Shown here piece after piece: positions 53,192 to 62,621 of a stretch of DNA of 64,000 bases; the stretch's first letter is position 1; each line of letters begins with the position of its first letter. The stretch lies in NCBI GenBank assembly GCA_019232625.1, contig JAFANP010000006.1, positions 172,401 to 236,400 on the forward strand, in the 5' to 3' direction. The notes below the pieces were generated by a model that saw only the letters and a program-made list of their open reading frames with translations, was not told the origin of the DNA and searched no databases. Source of the DNA: Alphaproteobacteria bacterium. GTDB lineage: Bacteria > Pseudomonadota > Alphaproteobacteria > Sphingomonadales > Sphingomonadaceae. A program made the translations under genes and the position numbers.

Positions 53192-53812
53192 TCAGCTGGC
53201 GGGGACGAGCTCGATCACGTCGGTGAGCGATTCGAAGTGCGGCGAGGGGAAGGCGATGCGCCAGCGCCGAGCGCCGACGCGCTCGACGAGGCCGATCATG
53301 TCGCGCTCGCGGTCGTGGCCGTAGCGCAGGGTTCCGCGCTCGTCGCCGAGTTGGAGCGTGCCAAGGAACACCATCCGCCGCGCCGCGTCGGGGAATATCC
53401 GCCCGACCGGGCGCTGCGAGCCGGTGGACTTCTCGAACGCGAAGACGCCGCCCTCCGCCGCGCCGATACGGCAACGGAAGGCGGGATAGGCGACGTAGGG
53501 AAGCAGCCCGCCCGGCGAGCCGAGCTTGATCGTCCGGCAGCGATAGTCGCCCGGCTCGAGGCGGACGGAGTCCAGCCCGGCGTCGGGATCCAGCAAGGCG
53601 CCTTCCGCGGCGATCGCGGGCCCGTTGCCGGCGGCGCGCGCCTGGGCCAGTCCCTTCACCCAGGCCTCGCGCCATCCGCGCAGCCGGCCGCGATCGTGCG
53701 CCGAGGCCGTGCCGCGCCAGCCGGCCGCCTGCGGAACCGCCGCGGAGGGGCCCACCGGCTGGGCCGCGCAGCCCGCGGCGGCGACGGCGAGAGGGAATGC
53801 AAGCCACTTCAT
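53192..53812 (-). CDS. DUF4893 lipoprotein
   Basis: A 206-residue lipoprotein. MKWLAFPLAVAAAGCAAQPV gives a type II signal with the lipidated Cys at 15. The rest (SAHDRGRLRGWREAWVKGL, DPDAGLDSVRLEPGDYRCRTIKLG, FLGTLQLGDERGTLRYG) matches the DUF4893 family of sphingomonads. Periplasmic, membrane-anchored; function unknown. Upstream of the M20 gene with an 11-bp gap. Confidence 0.82.
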   Translation of the reverse strand: MKWLAFPLAVAAAGCAAQPVGPSAAVPQAAGWRGTASAHDRGRLRGWREAWVKGLAQARAAGNGPAIAAEGALLDPDAGLDSVRLEPGDYRCRTIKLGSPGGLLPYVAYPAFRCRIGAAEGGVFAFEKSTGSQRPVGRIFPDAARRMVFLGTLQLGDERGTLRYGHDRERDMIGLVERVGARRWRIAFPSPHFESLTDVIELVPAS

Positions 53813-53911
53813 CGCGCTTTCCCATAAGCAAGGATCGGCGCTTCGCCAACGGGCTGGCCATGGCCGCGCGCCGCTCCTAAGCTCGGCCCCGGTCCGTGGG
53901 GGGGGGAGGGC

Positions 53912-54460
53912 ATGGGACAGAGCGACATGCAGCCGGGAGCCGCCGCTCCCACCGACGCCGCGGCGCCGCACCCCCACAAGCTCGGCGAGGAAGAACGCCA
54001 GCTCCTGCGCGACCTGCGCGCAAAGAGGCGCCGCGAACGCAAGCGGGGACCCGGTCAGGCGGAGCCGCCGCTCACCCCGGGGCAGCGCATCGCCGACGGC
54101 GTCGCCGCGACGATGGGGTCGTGGCGGTTCATCATCGTCCAGACCACCATCCTCGCCTTCTGGATCGGCCTCAACATCACCGCCTGGGTCCGCCACTGGG
54201 ATCCCTATCCGTTCATTCTCCTGAACCTCGCCCTGTCCTTCCAGGCGGCCTATGCGGCGCCGTTCATCATGATGAGCCAGAACCGCCAGGCCGACGTCGA
54301 CCGGCTGAAGGCGGAGGACGATTACCGCATCAACGTCAAGGCGGAGCTCGAGATCGAGCTGCTCCACCAGAAGCTCGACGAGCTGAGGGAGCGCGAGATG
54401 CTGACGCTGGCGCGGTCGGTCGAGCGCCTGACGGCGCTGCTGGAGAGCAAGAGAGGGTGA
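53912..54460 (+). CDS. DUF1003 inner-membrane protein
   Basis: A 182-residue protein. A charged N-terminus is followed by GQRIADGVAATMGSWRFIIV and two membrane helices (about 78-97 and 105-128) typical of DUF1003 (ALSFQAAYAAPFIMMSQNRQ). A coiled-coil tail (ELEIELLHQKLDELREREML) follows. Members are predicted transporters or envelope proteins without a proven role. GGGGGGGAGG is the ribosome-binding site. Confidence 0.9.
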   Translation: MGQSDMQPGAAAPTDAAAPHPHKLGEEERQLLRDLRAKRRRERKRGPGQAEPPLTPGQRIADGVAATMGSWRFIIVQTTILAFWIGLNITAWVRHWDPYPFILLNLALSFQAAYAAPFIMMSQNRQADVDRLKAEDDYRINVKAELEIELLHQKLDELREREMLTLARSVERLTALLESKRG

Positions 54461-54540
54461 GCCGGTCGTTCGGGGAGCGGTAGGGAAGGGTGCGCGCAAG
54501 GCACACTGGCGCCGCCCGGGGGCTCTGCTAAACCCGGCCG

Positions 54541-55599
54541 ATGTCCTCAGGCACGCGCATCAGGCCCGTCATCCTCTCCGGCGGGGCCGGCACGAGGCTG
54601 TGGCCGCTGTCGCGGCTCGGCCGGCCCAAGCAGCTCGTGTCGCTGACCGGCGACTCGACCATGCTCCAGCAAACCGCCGCCCGCGTCGCCGACTCCGAGT
54701 TGTTCGCGCCGCCGCTGGTCGTCGCCGGCGAGGCCCATGCCGACGAGATAGAGGCGCAGCTCGGCGCGATCGGCCTCCCCCCGGCGCGCCTGATCCTCGA
54801 GCCGGCCGCGCGCAGCACCGCCGCCGCCGCCGCGCTGGCGGCGCTGGCCGCGCCGGACGAGCTGCTCCTCGTCCTCCCCAGCGACCATGCGGTCGGCGAC
54901 GAGGCCGCCTTCCTCGCGGCGGTGGCGGCGGGACGCGAGGCGGCGGAGCAGGGCTGGCTGGTGACCTTCGGCGCCGCGGCGGACCGGCCGGAGACCGGCT
55001 ACGGTTATGTGCGGCGCGGCGAGGCGCTGACGGCCGGCGCGTTCCGGGCCGACGCCTTCGCCGAGAAACCGGACGCCGCGACCGCGGCCCGCTATCTCGC
55101 CGACGGGGGGTGGCTGTGGAACACCGGCCTCTTCCTGTTCAAGGCGAATGCCTTTCTCGACGCGCTCGGGGCGCACGCCCCCGAGGTCCTCGCCGCGGCC
55201 CGCGCCTCGCTGCCGAATGCGGGGGACGGGCCGCGCCTCACCCCCGACTCCGAGGCCTTCGCCGCCTCCCCCTCCGCCTCGATCGACCGCGCGGTCATGG
55301 AGAGGAGCGAGCGGGTCGCGGTGGTGCCGGTGGAAATGGACTGGTCCGACATCGGCAGCTGGGATGCCGTCCACGCCCGCGGTCCGCGCGATCCCAACGG
55401 CAATCTCCTCTCCGGCGACGTGGTGGCGCCGCGAAGCGCCAACTGCCTCATCCGCAGCGACGGGCCGACGGTGGTGGCGCTCGGCGTCTCGGACCTCGTC
55501 ATCGTCGCGACCGAGCGGGCGGTGCTGGTCGTGCCGCGCGGCGACACCCAGCGCGTCCAGGAGGCGATCGACGCCCTTATCGAGCGGCGCGGCGAGTAG
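54541..55599 (+). CDS. Mannose-1-phosphate guanylyltransferase
   Basis: A 352-residue nucleotidyltransferase making GDP-mannose for glycans. The signature SGGAGTRLWPLSRLGRPKQL is at the N-terminus; LVLPSDHAVGDEAAF and AFAEKPDAATAARYLADGGW follow. It lacks the C-terminal phosphomannose isomerase domain of the longer AlgA/ManC type. A link with the exosortase-associated glycan genes at 13.6-17.4 kb is possible but they are 37 kb away. Confidence 0.92.
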   Translation: MSSGTRIRPVILSGGAGTRLWPLSRLGRPKQLVSLTGDSTMLQQTAARVADSELFAPPLVVAGEAHADEIEAQLGAIGLPPARLILEPAARSTAAAAALAALAAPDELLLVLPSDHAVGDEAAFLAAVAAGREAAEQGWLVTFGAAADRPETGYGYVRRGEALTAGAFRADAFAEKPDAATAARYLADGGWLWNTGLFLFKANAFLDALGAHAPEVLAAARASLPNAGDGPRLTPDSEAFAASPSASIDRAVMERSERVAVVPVEMDWSDIGSWDAVHARGPRDPNGNLLSGDVVAPRSANCLIRSDGPTVVALGVSDLVIVATERAVLVVPRGDTQRVQEAIDALIERRGE

Positions 55600-55659
55600 C
55601 GCTCGACGGCGGGGCGGCGGGGCGGCAGAAGGCGCGCTCGCAACAAGGAGCCGCGAATC

Positions 55660-56619
55660 GTGCCGGAGATGAGGGAAATCGGGCGGACGGGGCTTTTCAC
55701 CCCACGCCTCGTGCTGGGCGGAAACGTGTTCGGCTGGACGGCGTCCGGCGAAGCGGCGTTCCGCATTCTCGACCGGTTCGCGGAGGCGGGCGGCCGAATG
55801 ATCGACACTGCCGACGTTTATTCCGCCTGGGCGCCGGGCCATCGCGGCGGCGAATCCGAGAGCCTGATCGGCGAATGGCTGCGCCGGCGCGGCGGCAAGG
55901 GCGAGATGCTCATCGCCACCAAGGTGGGCATGCTTCCCGGCGAGGGCGGCGAGAAGCTGGAGCCGGCCCGGATCGCGGCCGCGGCCGAGGCGTCGCTCAA
56001 CCGCCTCGGGGTGGAGACGATCGACCTCTATTACGCCCACCAGGACGATCCGGCGACGCCGATGGAGGCGAGCCTCGCCGCCTTCGATCGTCTGGTCCGC
56101 GACGGAAAGGTGCGCGCGCTCGGCGCCTCCAACTTCACGGCCGAGCGTCTGTCGAAAGCGCTGGCGGTTTCGGAGAAGGAGGGCTACGCCGCCTACGGCG
56201 CGCTCCAGAACGAATATCATCTGATGGCGCGCGGCGGATATGACGGAGCGCTCCAGCGCCTTTGCATGGAGCGCGGCCTCGGAGTCCTGCCTTATTACGG
56301 CCTCGCCTCAGGCTTCCTCACCGGCAAGTATCGCTCCGCCGCCGACCAGGGGCAGAGCATCCGCGGCGACCGAATGGGCAAGTATCTCAACCGTCGGGGC
56401 TTCGCCGTCCTCGATACGCTCGATGCCGTCGCCGCCGAGGCTGGCGCGACGCCGGCGCAGGTCGCCCTCGCCTGGGTCGCCGCCCAGCCCGGAATCACCG
56501 CGCCCATCTCCAGCGCCCGCACCCCGGAGCAGCTGGAGGAGCTGATCGGCGCGATGACGCTCGACCTCTCGCCGGACCAGCTCGCCCGTCTCGACGCCGC
56601 CTCGCGCACGGAACCCTGA
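55660..56619 (+). CDS. Aldo/keto reductase
   Basis: A 319-residue AKR. Active-site tetrad: Asp and Tyr in MIDTADVYSAWAPGHRGGES, Lys in LIATKVGMLPG, His in LYYAHQDDPATP. The cofactor loop is APISSARTPEQLEELIGAM. GTG start with AAGGAG upstream. It is only weakly like the AKR at 49129; substrate unknown. It follows the guanylyltransferase by 60 bp and may be cotranscribed. Confidence 0.92.
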   Translation: MPEMREIGRTGLFTPRLVLGGNVFGWTASGEAAFRILDRFAEAGGRMIDTADVYSAWAPGHRGGESESLIGEWLRRRGGKGEMLIATKVGMLPGEGGEKLEPARIAAAAEASLNRLGVETIDLYYAHQDDPATPMEASLAAFDRLVRDGKVRALGASNFTAERLSKALAVSEKEGYAAYGALQNEYHLMARGGYDGALQRLCMERGLGVLPYYGLASGFLTGKYRSAADQGQSIRGDRMGKYLNRRGFAVLDTLDAVAAEAGATPAQVALAWVAAQPGITAPISSARTPEQLEELIGAMTLDLSPDQLARLDAASRTEP

Positions 56620-56639
56620 CGCAACGCCCGGCCGCCCTG

Positions 56640-56775
56640 AACTCCTCTCCTGCATTTGCAGGGGAGTGGGAACATGCGAAGCTTGGTGGAGGGGCTTGCC
56701 GGGCCCGAGAAACCCCTCCCCCGCGCTTCGCGCGGTCCCCCTCCCCCGGAAAATCCCGGGGGAGGATGGGGAGGG
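56640..56775. repeat. REP-type palindromes between convergent genes
   Basis: CTCCTCTCCTGCATTTGCAG with GGGGAG (56641-56666), and further down CCCCCGCGCTTCGCGCGGT and CCTCCCCCGGAAAATCCCGG with GGGAGG (about 56717-56775), are successive GC-rich stems. They lie between the aldo/keto reductase and the AI-2E-type permease, which converge. No gene is seen in 56620-56844. Confidence 0.65.
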
Positions 56776-56844
56776 AGCGACCTGCGGGTTGATGTCGATC
56801 CGCCCCAGGGGCTCCAGCCAGCTTCGCTCCGGCGGTGAGAGCGC

Positions 56845-57963
56845 TCAGCCCGCGCGGCGGCGGAGTCGACCGCGGGGACGCTTGGGCGGCGCCTCCTCTC
56901 CCAGCCATTCACGCCAGACGAGGAACAAGGCCGCCATCACCGCCGGGCCGATGAAGAGGCCGACCAGGCCGAACGTCTCGAGGCCGCCGAAGGTGGCGAT
57001 GAAGGTCCACAGGAAGGGGAGCTCGACCGCCCCGCCGACCAGTGCGGGCTGAACGAGATTGTCGCCGATCAGCATCACCGCCGCGCCGAAAGCGAAGAGG
57101 GCGATCGCGGCCGCGACATGACCCTGGACGAGCAGGATGAGCGAGGCGAGCGAGAAGGCCGCCCAGGCGCCGAACGGCAGCATGGCGAACGCGATCGTCG
57201 CCAGCGCGAACAGCACCGGCCGCGGCACGCCGGCCAGGGCATAGCCGAAGCCGATGATCGTCCCCTCGCCGATGGCGACGAAGACCGTGCCGTTGACCGC
57301 GCCGCGCACCGCCTCGGCCAGCCGCAGGAGGAAGCGCTCGCCGAAATCGCCGTAGAAATGGCGCGCCGTCCGGATCGAGGTCGCGGCCAGGCGGCTGCCG
57401 TCCCGCAGGATGATGAACAGCGCCAGCAGGGTGAGGAGGAAGAAGGCCGATCGCGACGCCACCTGCGCGGCGATGGCGCCGGTCCAGCGCGCCAGCGCGC
57501 CCGCATCGGTTTCGCCGAGCAGCTCCGCCGCCGCGCGCGGGTTCGAGAGGTGCGCCTGCCACCACATGACGAGGCGCGGCCCGACATAGGGAAAGGCGCC
57601 GAGCCAGCCCGGTGCTCGGACCCCGCTCTTCTGCGCCTCGGCCACCCAGCCCAGCGCCGCCTGGCTGTCGCGGGCCGCCTCGACGGCGACGAGCGCCAGC
57701 GGCAGCATGAGCAGCAGTCCGAGGGCGAGCGTGAAGCCGAGCGGGGCGAGGATAGGCGGGCGCCCGCCCGGCCCGGCCCGGGCATGGCGGCTGTAGAGCG
57801 GCCACAGCGCCACCGCCATCACCGCGGCCCAGGCGAGCTCCAGAAGGAAGGAGCGCGCGATCCACAGTCCGAGCAAGGTGAGCAGCAGGACGAGCAGGCG
57901 CATCGGCAGCCGCCCGGCCGGCGCCGAAGCCGGGGGCGCGTCAGGGTCGGCCGGTTCGCTCAT
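56845..57963 (-). CDS. AI-2E family transporter (PerM/YdiK type)
   Basis: A 372-residue permease with seven or eight hydrophobic segments. The N-terminal pair of helices (LLVLLLTLLGLWIARSFLLE), the central domain, and the C-terminal signature FIATFGGLETFGLVGLFIGP with PAVMAALFLVWREW are characteristic. Some members export autoinducer-2, others are antiporters; the substrate is not evident. The start at 57963 (MSEPADPDAPP) is used; 57969 is two codons longer. Confidence 0.9.
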   Translation of the reverse strand: MSEPADPDAPPASAPAGRLPMRLLVLLLTLLGLWIARSFLLELAWAAVMAVALWPLYSRHARAGPGGRPPILAPLGFTLALGLLLMLPLALVAVEAARDSQAALGWVAEAQKSGVRAPGWLGAFPYVGPRLVMWWQAHLSNPRAAAELLGETDAGALARWTGAIAAQVASRSAFFLLTLLALFIILRDGSRLAATSIRTARHFYGDFGERFLLRLAEAVRGAVNGTVFVAIGEGTIIGFGYALAGVPRPVLFALATIAFAMLPFGAWAAFSLASLILLVQGHVAAAIALFAFGAAVMLIGDNLVQPALVGGAVELPFLWTFIATFGGLETFGLVGLFIGPAVMAALFLVWREWLGEEAPPKRPRGRLRRRAG

Positions 57964-58070
57964 CGGCACGGCTCCTTTCGTCTCGAACCATGCACCTTCG
58001 GATCGGATAAGTCACTCCGATCGACATGCGCGCCGCTTGCGCTTTGCCGCCGGGCTTGTGAAGGGTCGGC

Positions 58071-58682
58071 ATGCGCAATTGGCTGCTCCCGATCCTCGCC
58101 TTCCCCGCCGCCGCGACGGCGCAGCCCGCTCCGGACGCCCGGCCGCCCGCCGTCTTCCTCAGCCCCATGGGCGAGCCGTTCCGCGCCTCGGCCGCCGGCG
58201 CCGACCTGGTGGGCGCCTGGTTCCGGGCGGCCGATGCCGACGGCGACGGCGCGCTCACCCTCGGCGAGGTCAAGGCCGACGCCGCGCGCTTCTTCGCGGC
58301 CCTCGACACCGACGGCGATGGCGAGATCGGGCCGGCCGAGCTCTCCCGTTACGAGAACGAGGTGGCCCGGGAGGTGCAGCTTGGGCTTCAGATGCGCGGG
58401 TGGGACGACGGCCGCCGCCGTCATCGCCGCCGCGAGCCTCCGCCGGGCGGGGGCTATGACGAAGGGCTGGAGGGGGCGGGCCGCTATTCCTTCCTCAACA
58501 TACCCGAGCCCGTCATCGCCGCCGACCAGGACCTCAACCGCGGCGTGTCGCGAGAGGAGTTCGCACGCGCCGCAGGCGAGCGCTTCCTCCTGCTCGACCG
58601 CGACGGCGACGGCCGCCTGACCCGAGCCGAGCTTCCGCCCCTGCCGCAGCCCCGCGCGGACAAGCCGAAGCGCCGCGGCTGA
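58071..58682 (+). CDS. Exported EF-hand protein
   Basis: A 203-residue secreted or periplasmic protein. A short signal peptide (NWLLPILAFPAAATAQ) precedes EF-hand calcium loops: DADGDGALTLGE (about 62), DTDGDGEIGPAE (about 85), a degenerate DQDLNRGVSREE (about 150) and DRDGDGRLTRAE (about 175). An Arg-rich linker (RRRHRRREPP) separates the pairs. Calcium binding is expected for at least three loops. Partners unknown. Confidence 0.82.
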   Translation: MRNWLLPILAFPAAATAQPAPDARPPAVFLSPMGEPFRASAAGADLVGAWFRAADADGDGALTLGEVKADAARFFAALDTDGDGEIGPAELSRYENEVAREVQLGLQMRGWDDGRRRHRRREPPPGGGYDEGLEGAGRYSFLNIPEPVIAADQDLNRGVSREEFARAAGERFLLLDRDGDGRLTRAELPPLPQPRADKPKRRG

Positions 58683-58718
58683 AGAAAGGGGGCGGCACCA
58701 GCTTGCTCGCGCGGCCGG

Positions 58719-60272
58719 TCAGTCCGCCATCACCGGCGGCCCGGCGCCTTGCTGACGCGCCTTGCGCAGCAGGAAGACGAGCGGAAGCGAGCCCAGCGTG
58801 ACCAGCATCATCAGGTGGAAGTCGTCCAGATAGGCGATCATCAGAGCCTGCCGATTGATCTCCGCATTGAGCATCGCCAACGCCGTGTCGCCCATCCCGC
58901 CGAGCTGGTTGACCAACGAGGGCGATGCCACCGGCACGGTATAGGGGGTCACCGCCGCGGCGAGGTCGGAGTGGCTCACCTGGACGTTCCGGGCGAGCAG
59001 GGCGGTGACCACCGAGATCCCGACGGAGCCGCCGATGTTGCGCGACAGGTTGAGCAGCGACGCGCCGGTCGTGCGGTAGCTGGGCGGCAGCGAGGCGAAG
59101 GCCAGCGACTGCAGCGGCACGAAGATGAAGCCGAGGCCCAGGCCCTGGACCACGCCGGAGATGATGATCGGTCGCGAGCCCATGACCAGGGTGAAGCCGG
59201 ACATCTGCCACAGCGACAGGCCGAGGAAGCTGATTCCGGCGAAGATCAGGATGCGGGCGTCGACCTTTCCGGTCAGCCGCCCCGCCAGCATCATCGAGAT
59301 GAGCGTGCCGATGCCGCGCGGGGCGGTGAGGAAGCCCGAATCCAGCACCGAATAGCCGTAGAGGCGCTGGAGCAGAGGCGGCAGCAGTGCGAGGCCGGCG
59401 AGGAGGAGCACCCCCGTCACCACCATGAAGACCAAGGCGAAGCTGAAGTTGCGGTCGGCGAACATCTTGGGGTCGAACAGCGGCTGCCGGCCCATCGCCA
59501 GGTGGACGAAGAACATCCAGGCGCAGGACGCGGCAAGCGCCGCTTCGAGCCACACTTCCCAACTTTGGAACCAGTCGAGCTGCTCCCCGCGGTCGAGCAT
59601 TATCTGGAAGCTGCCCAGCGCCAAGGCGAGGAGGGCGAAGCCGAACAGGTCGAACCGCCGCCTGGTGACGGCGCTCGACGGCATGAAGCGCAGCAGCAGC
59701 AGGGTGCAGACGATGCCGACCGGGAGGTTGACGAGGAACACCCAGCGCCAGCTGAAATTCTCGGTCAGCCAGCCGCCGAGCACCGGGCCGAGGATCGGCC
59801 CGATCATCACCCCCATGCCGAACATCCCCATGGCGCGGGCGTGCTTGGAGGGCGGGTTGATGTCGAACATCACCGCCTGGGCGATCGGCACGAGGAACGC
59901 GCCCGACACCCCCTGGAGGGCGCGGAAGACCACCATCTCGGGGAGGTTCTGAGCCATCGCGCACATCACCGACGCCGCGGTGAAGGCGATCACGGACCAG
60001 ATGAACAGCCGCCGCCGCCCGACCCGGTCGGCGAGCCATCCGGTGATCGGGATGGCGATGGCCGATGCGACGATATAGGAGGTGAGGACCCAGTTGATCG
60101 TCTCCTGGGTCGCGGACATCGACGCCATCATGTGCGGCAGCGCGACGTTGGCGATCGTCGTGTCCAGAACCTGCAGAAGCACCGCCATCATGATGGCGAC
60201 GGTGAGGATGCCGTGCTCGACCCGGTCGAGCTTCAGCGTCGGCTGGTGGGGGTTGAGCGCGGCCGTCGCCAT
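58719..60272 (-). CDS. emrB: EmrB-type DHA2 MFS multidrug efflux permease
   Basis: A 517-residue inner-membrane pump with 14 predicted helices. TM1 has LQVLDTTIANVALPHM, loop 2-3 GWLADRVGRRRLF, and TM5 VLGGWLTENFSWRWVFLVN is the DHA2 signature. It is the last gene of a marR-emrA-emrB operon, 3 bp after emrA. With an HlyD adaptor and TolC it would expel drugs across both membranes. The substrate range is not predictable. Confidence 0.93.
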   Translation of the reverse strand: MATAALNPHQPTLKLDRVEHGILTVAIMMAVLLQVLDTTIANVALPHMMASMSATQETINWVLTSYIVASAIAIPITGWLADRVGRRRLFIWSVIAFTAASVMCAMAQNLPEMVVFRALQGVSGAFLVPIAQAVMFDINPPSKHARAMGMFGMGVMIGPILGPVLGGWLTENFSWRWVFLVNLPVGIVCTLLLLRFMPSSAVTRRRFDLFGFALLALALGSFQIMLDRGEQLDWFQSWEVWLEAALAASCAWMFFVHLAMGRQPLFDPKMFADRNFSFALVFMVVTGVLLLAGLALLPPLLQRLYGYSVLDSGFLTAPRGIGTLISMMLAGRLTGKVDARILIFAGISFLGLSLWQMSGFTLVMGSRPIIISGVVQGLGLGFIFVPLQSLAFASLPPSYRTTGASLLNLSRNIGGSVGISVVTALLARNVQVSHSDLAAAVTPYTVPVASPSLVNQLGGMGDTALAMLNAEINRQALMIAYLDDFHLMMLVTLGSLPLVFLLRKARQQGAGPPVMAD

Positions 60273-60275
60273 GGC

Positions 60276-61382
60276 TCAGCGGCTGGCGGTCCGCTGCGCC
60301 GCCGCCGGCCGCGCGCCTGGCAACGGCTGCTCCTTGGTGTCCACCGTCACCTCGGCGGAGAGGCCGGCGAGGAGCGGCCGCCCCGGCGTCTCGTCGATGG
60401 CGATCCGGACCGGCACGCGCTGGGTCACCTTGACCCAGTTGCCGGTGGCGTTCTGGGCCGGGAGAACCGAGAATTCGGAGCCCGTGCCGCGGCCGATCGA
60501 GGCGACGTGGCCCTTGAGCTTGTGCGAGGGATAGGCGTCGAGCTTGACCTCGGCCGGCTGGCCCGGGGCCATGTTGCGCAGGTCCGTCTCCTTGTAATTG
60601 GCCTCGATCCAGGTGTCGCCGCTGCGCACCACCGTGACCATGCCGAGGCCCTGCACCGCCATGTTGCCGAGCTGCAGCCGCTCCGTCTGGCTGACATAGC
60701 CGTCGATCGGCGCCCGCACCTCGGTGCGCTGGAGGTCGAGGAGCGCCTTGTGGCGCGCCGCGACCGCCGCCGCGACGGCCGGCTGGGAGTCGGCGGGGCC
60801 GGCGGCGAGTGCCGCCTGCTTGACCTCGGCATTGGCGCGGGCGCCCGCGACGCGCTCCTTGGCCTGCTGGACCGCGTTCAGCGCCTCGTCGTAACGGGCG
60901 CGGGTGGTGAAGCCGCGGCGCAGCAGCTCCGCCTGGCGGCCGAAGGCGGTCTGCGCGAAGGCGAGGTTGGCCTGGGCGGCGCTGATGTCCTCGCGCGTGC
61001 CCAGCGTCTCCGCCTGCGCCTTGTGGACGGAAACGTTCGCCGCGGCGATCTGCGCCTCCGCCTGCTCGAGCGCGATCCGATAGGGGCGGGGGTCGATGCG
61101 GAACAGGAGGTCGCCCTTCCTGACCCGCTGGTTCTCCTTCACCGCCACCTCGACGATCGGCCCGGTCACCTCGGCCGACACCGAGACCTTGTCCTGCTGG
61201 ACGTAGGCGTTGTCGGTCGCGACGTAGCGGCCCGAGGTCAGGTAGAAATAGGCGCCCACCGCGAGGATGATGAGCGGGACCGACAGCATGAGGATCAGCC
61301 TCAGCCGCTTCTTCTTCGCCGGCGCTTCCGTCTCGGGTGTGACGGCTTCGTTGTCGGCGGCCTTGATGGCGCCTTCCTTCAT
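60276..61382 (-). CDS. emrA: EmrA-type HlyD membrane-fusion adaptor
   Basis: A 368-residue adaptor. One N-terminal membrane helix (LILMLSVPLIILAVGAYFYL), then a lipoyl/biotinyl half (VATDNAYVQQDKVSVSAEVT), an alpha-helical hairpin (about 100-205) and a beta-barrel domain (EVRAPIDGYVSQTERLQLG). It bridges EmrB to the outer-membrane TolC channel. The start overlaps the MarR stop by 4 nt. Confidence 0.93.
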   Translation of the reverse strand: MKEGAIKAADNEAVTPETEAPAKKKRLRLILMLSVPLIILAVGAYFYLTSGRYVATDNAYVQQDKVSVSAEVTGPIVEVAVKENQRVRKGDLLFRIDPRPYRIALEQAEAQIAAANVSVHKAQAETLGTREDISAAQANLAFAQTAFGRQAELLRRGFTTRARYDEALNAVQQAKERVAGARANAEVKQAALAAGPADSQPAVAAAVAARHKALLDLQRTEVRAPIDGYVSQTERLQLGNMAVQGLGMVTVVRSGDTWIEANYKETDLRNMAPGQPAEVKLDAYPSHKLKGHVASIGRGTGSEFSVLPAQNATGNWVKVTQRVPVRIAIDETPGRPLLAGLSAEVTVDTKEQPLPGARPAAAQRTASR

Positions 61383-61822
61383 GATGCTCTCCGTGCGATT
61401 GCGGCGCCGGGGGCGACGTTCGCCCGCACCCGCGCCAGAACGTCCCGCACGGCCGCCTGCTCCACCTCGGTGACGCCGGCGAGCGCGTCTTCGAGGAATT
61501 CCTCGGCGATCTGCCGCAGATCCTCGATGATCGGGCCCGATTTTGGGGTGAGACGGATGCGCCAGGCGCGGCGGTCCGCCTCGTCGGGCCGCCGCTCGAC
61601 CAGCCCCGCTTCCTCGAGCCGGTCGATCATCCGGCACAAGGTGATCGGCTCGACGTCGAGCCGGTCGGCGAGTTCGACCTGCCGCAGGCCGTCCTGCCTC
61701 TTGAGGTGCGACAAGACCCGCCATTGTGCACGGGTCACGCCATGATCCGCGGCGCGATGCTCGAAGGCGCGGCGCAGGGCGCGGGCCGTCTCATTCACGT
61801 CGAAGGCGAAGTTGGTGTCCAT
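61379..61822 (-). CDS. emrR: MarR-family regulator of the emrAB operon
   Basis: A 147-residue MarR protein. The winged helix is QVELADRLDVEPITLCRMID with wing RRPDEADRRAWRIRLTPKS. It is the first gene of the efflux operon and most likely represses it until a drug binds. An inverted repeat directly before the start codon (61835-61848) fits autorepression. The gene symbol follows the operon layout rather than proof of function. Confidence 0.88.
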   Translation of the reverse strand: MDTNFAFDVNETARALRRAFEHRAADHGVTRAQWRVLSHLKRQDGLRQVELADRLDVEPITLCRMIDRLEEAGLVERRPDEADRRAWRIRLTPKSGPIIEDLRQIAEEFLEDALAGVTEVEQAAVRDVLARVRANVAPGAAIARRAS

Positions 61823-61834
61823 GGCACATATATA

Positions 61835-61848
61835 ATAAGGATGCTTAT
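61835..61848. promoter_or_regulatory. Inverted repeat upstream of the MarR-family gene (operator)
   Basis: ATAAG-GATG-CTTAT, a perfect 5-bp inverted repeat with a 4-bp spacer, lies 13 bp before the marR start within an AT-rich patch (CATATATAATAAGG). The patch also offers a -10-like TATAAT on the plus strand and TTATAT on the minus strand. Placement fits a MarR operator over the promoter. Confidence 0.5.
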
Positions 61849-62036
61849 GAGTTGCAACGCGAAACTATTGTCGCCGCTCGAGGTTGCGTGGTTCAACCCC
61901 CGGAGGCCCGGCGGGGTCCACGACCGGCAACCTGCCGATTGACCGCCGCCGCCTGAGCCCGTAAATCCGCTCTCGTTCGAGACCGGTCGAAACGCGGGCC
62001 GGGGAAGCGCCTGGAATGGCGGTTTCCCGCGGTTCA

Positions 62037-62110
62037 GCGGGTGTAGCTCAATGGCAGAGCAGAAGCTTCCCAAGCTTACGACGAGGGTTCGATTCCCTTC
62101 ACCCGCTCCA
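62037..62110 (+). tRNA. tRNA-Gly (anticodon CCC)
   Basis: A 74-nt tRNA with encoded CCA. Acceptor GCGGGTG pairs with CACCCGC, discriminator U; D arm GCTC/GAGC; anticodon loop TTCCCAA gives CCC; T arm GAGGG-TTCGATT-CCCTT. The anticodon stem has a 27-43 G-A mismatch; the rest pairs well. It reads GGG. The 3' end borders a recombinase remnant, as expected for an attachment site. Confidence 0.93.
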
Positions 62111-62621
62111 GCGTTAACCCACCTTGGTCCCAGCGGGCCGGCCGGTCGATCATCGTGGCAAGCCTTCCGCCGATTTCGATGTCGACGCTTCGGCCAGTGG
62201 CCGCTGGCGTAAGGACGATCGACTCTATGAGAGCACGAATTCGGGGGATCGCGTCCTCTCGCGCCTCGTAACGTTCGTCGCTGATGATTCTGGTGTTGGA
62301 GCATCCGTGACCGTTCTTGGCTCCGGCGCATCCCCAGAATTCGTTTCGGATCTTGATCCATCCGGAACCGCAGAGACCGCACGGTCCCAGCCCGGAGAGT
62401 AGATGCTTCGGCCTTCGCTGATACTGCGGCTGCGTCGTGCCACGGACATCCAGCTGCAGCTGCACCTGCTCCCATAGCCGTTGGGGGCCGAGGCAAGCGC
62501 CTGGCCGGAGCCACTCGTCTACCGGAGCCGGGCCGCCGGTGATCAGCACCCCCTGCACCGCGTCGCGCAGGGTGAAAGCATCGCGCCGGTAAAGTCTCGG
62601 CACCGGAGCACCGAGATCCAC
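62076..62621 (-). pseudogene. C-terminal remnant of a large serine recombinase at tRNA-Gly
   Basis: A ~180-codon open frame. RLWEQVQLQLD, then RRPKHLLSGLGPCGLCGSGW and a Cys knuckle (CAGAKNGHGCSN) match the recombinase and zinc-ribbon domains of large serine recombinases; VDIEIGGRLATMID fits their C-terminus. The N-terminal catalytic resolvase domain with its Ser is absent, and a stop lies just upstream near 62668. The last residues (VKGIEPSS) are only antisense tRNA. It is the trace of an integrated element that used this tRNA. Confidence 0.75.

Noticed and set aside
62076..62110. Extension of the recombinase frame through the tRNA as genuine protein sequence.
   Set aside because: The terminal VKGIEPSS is the usual translation of the antisense strand of a tRNA gene and carries no protein information.
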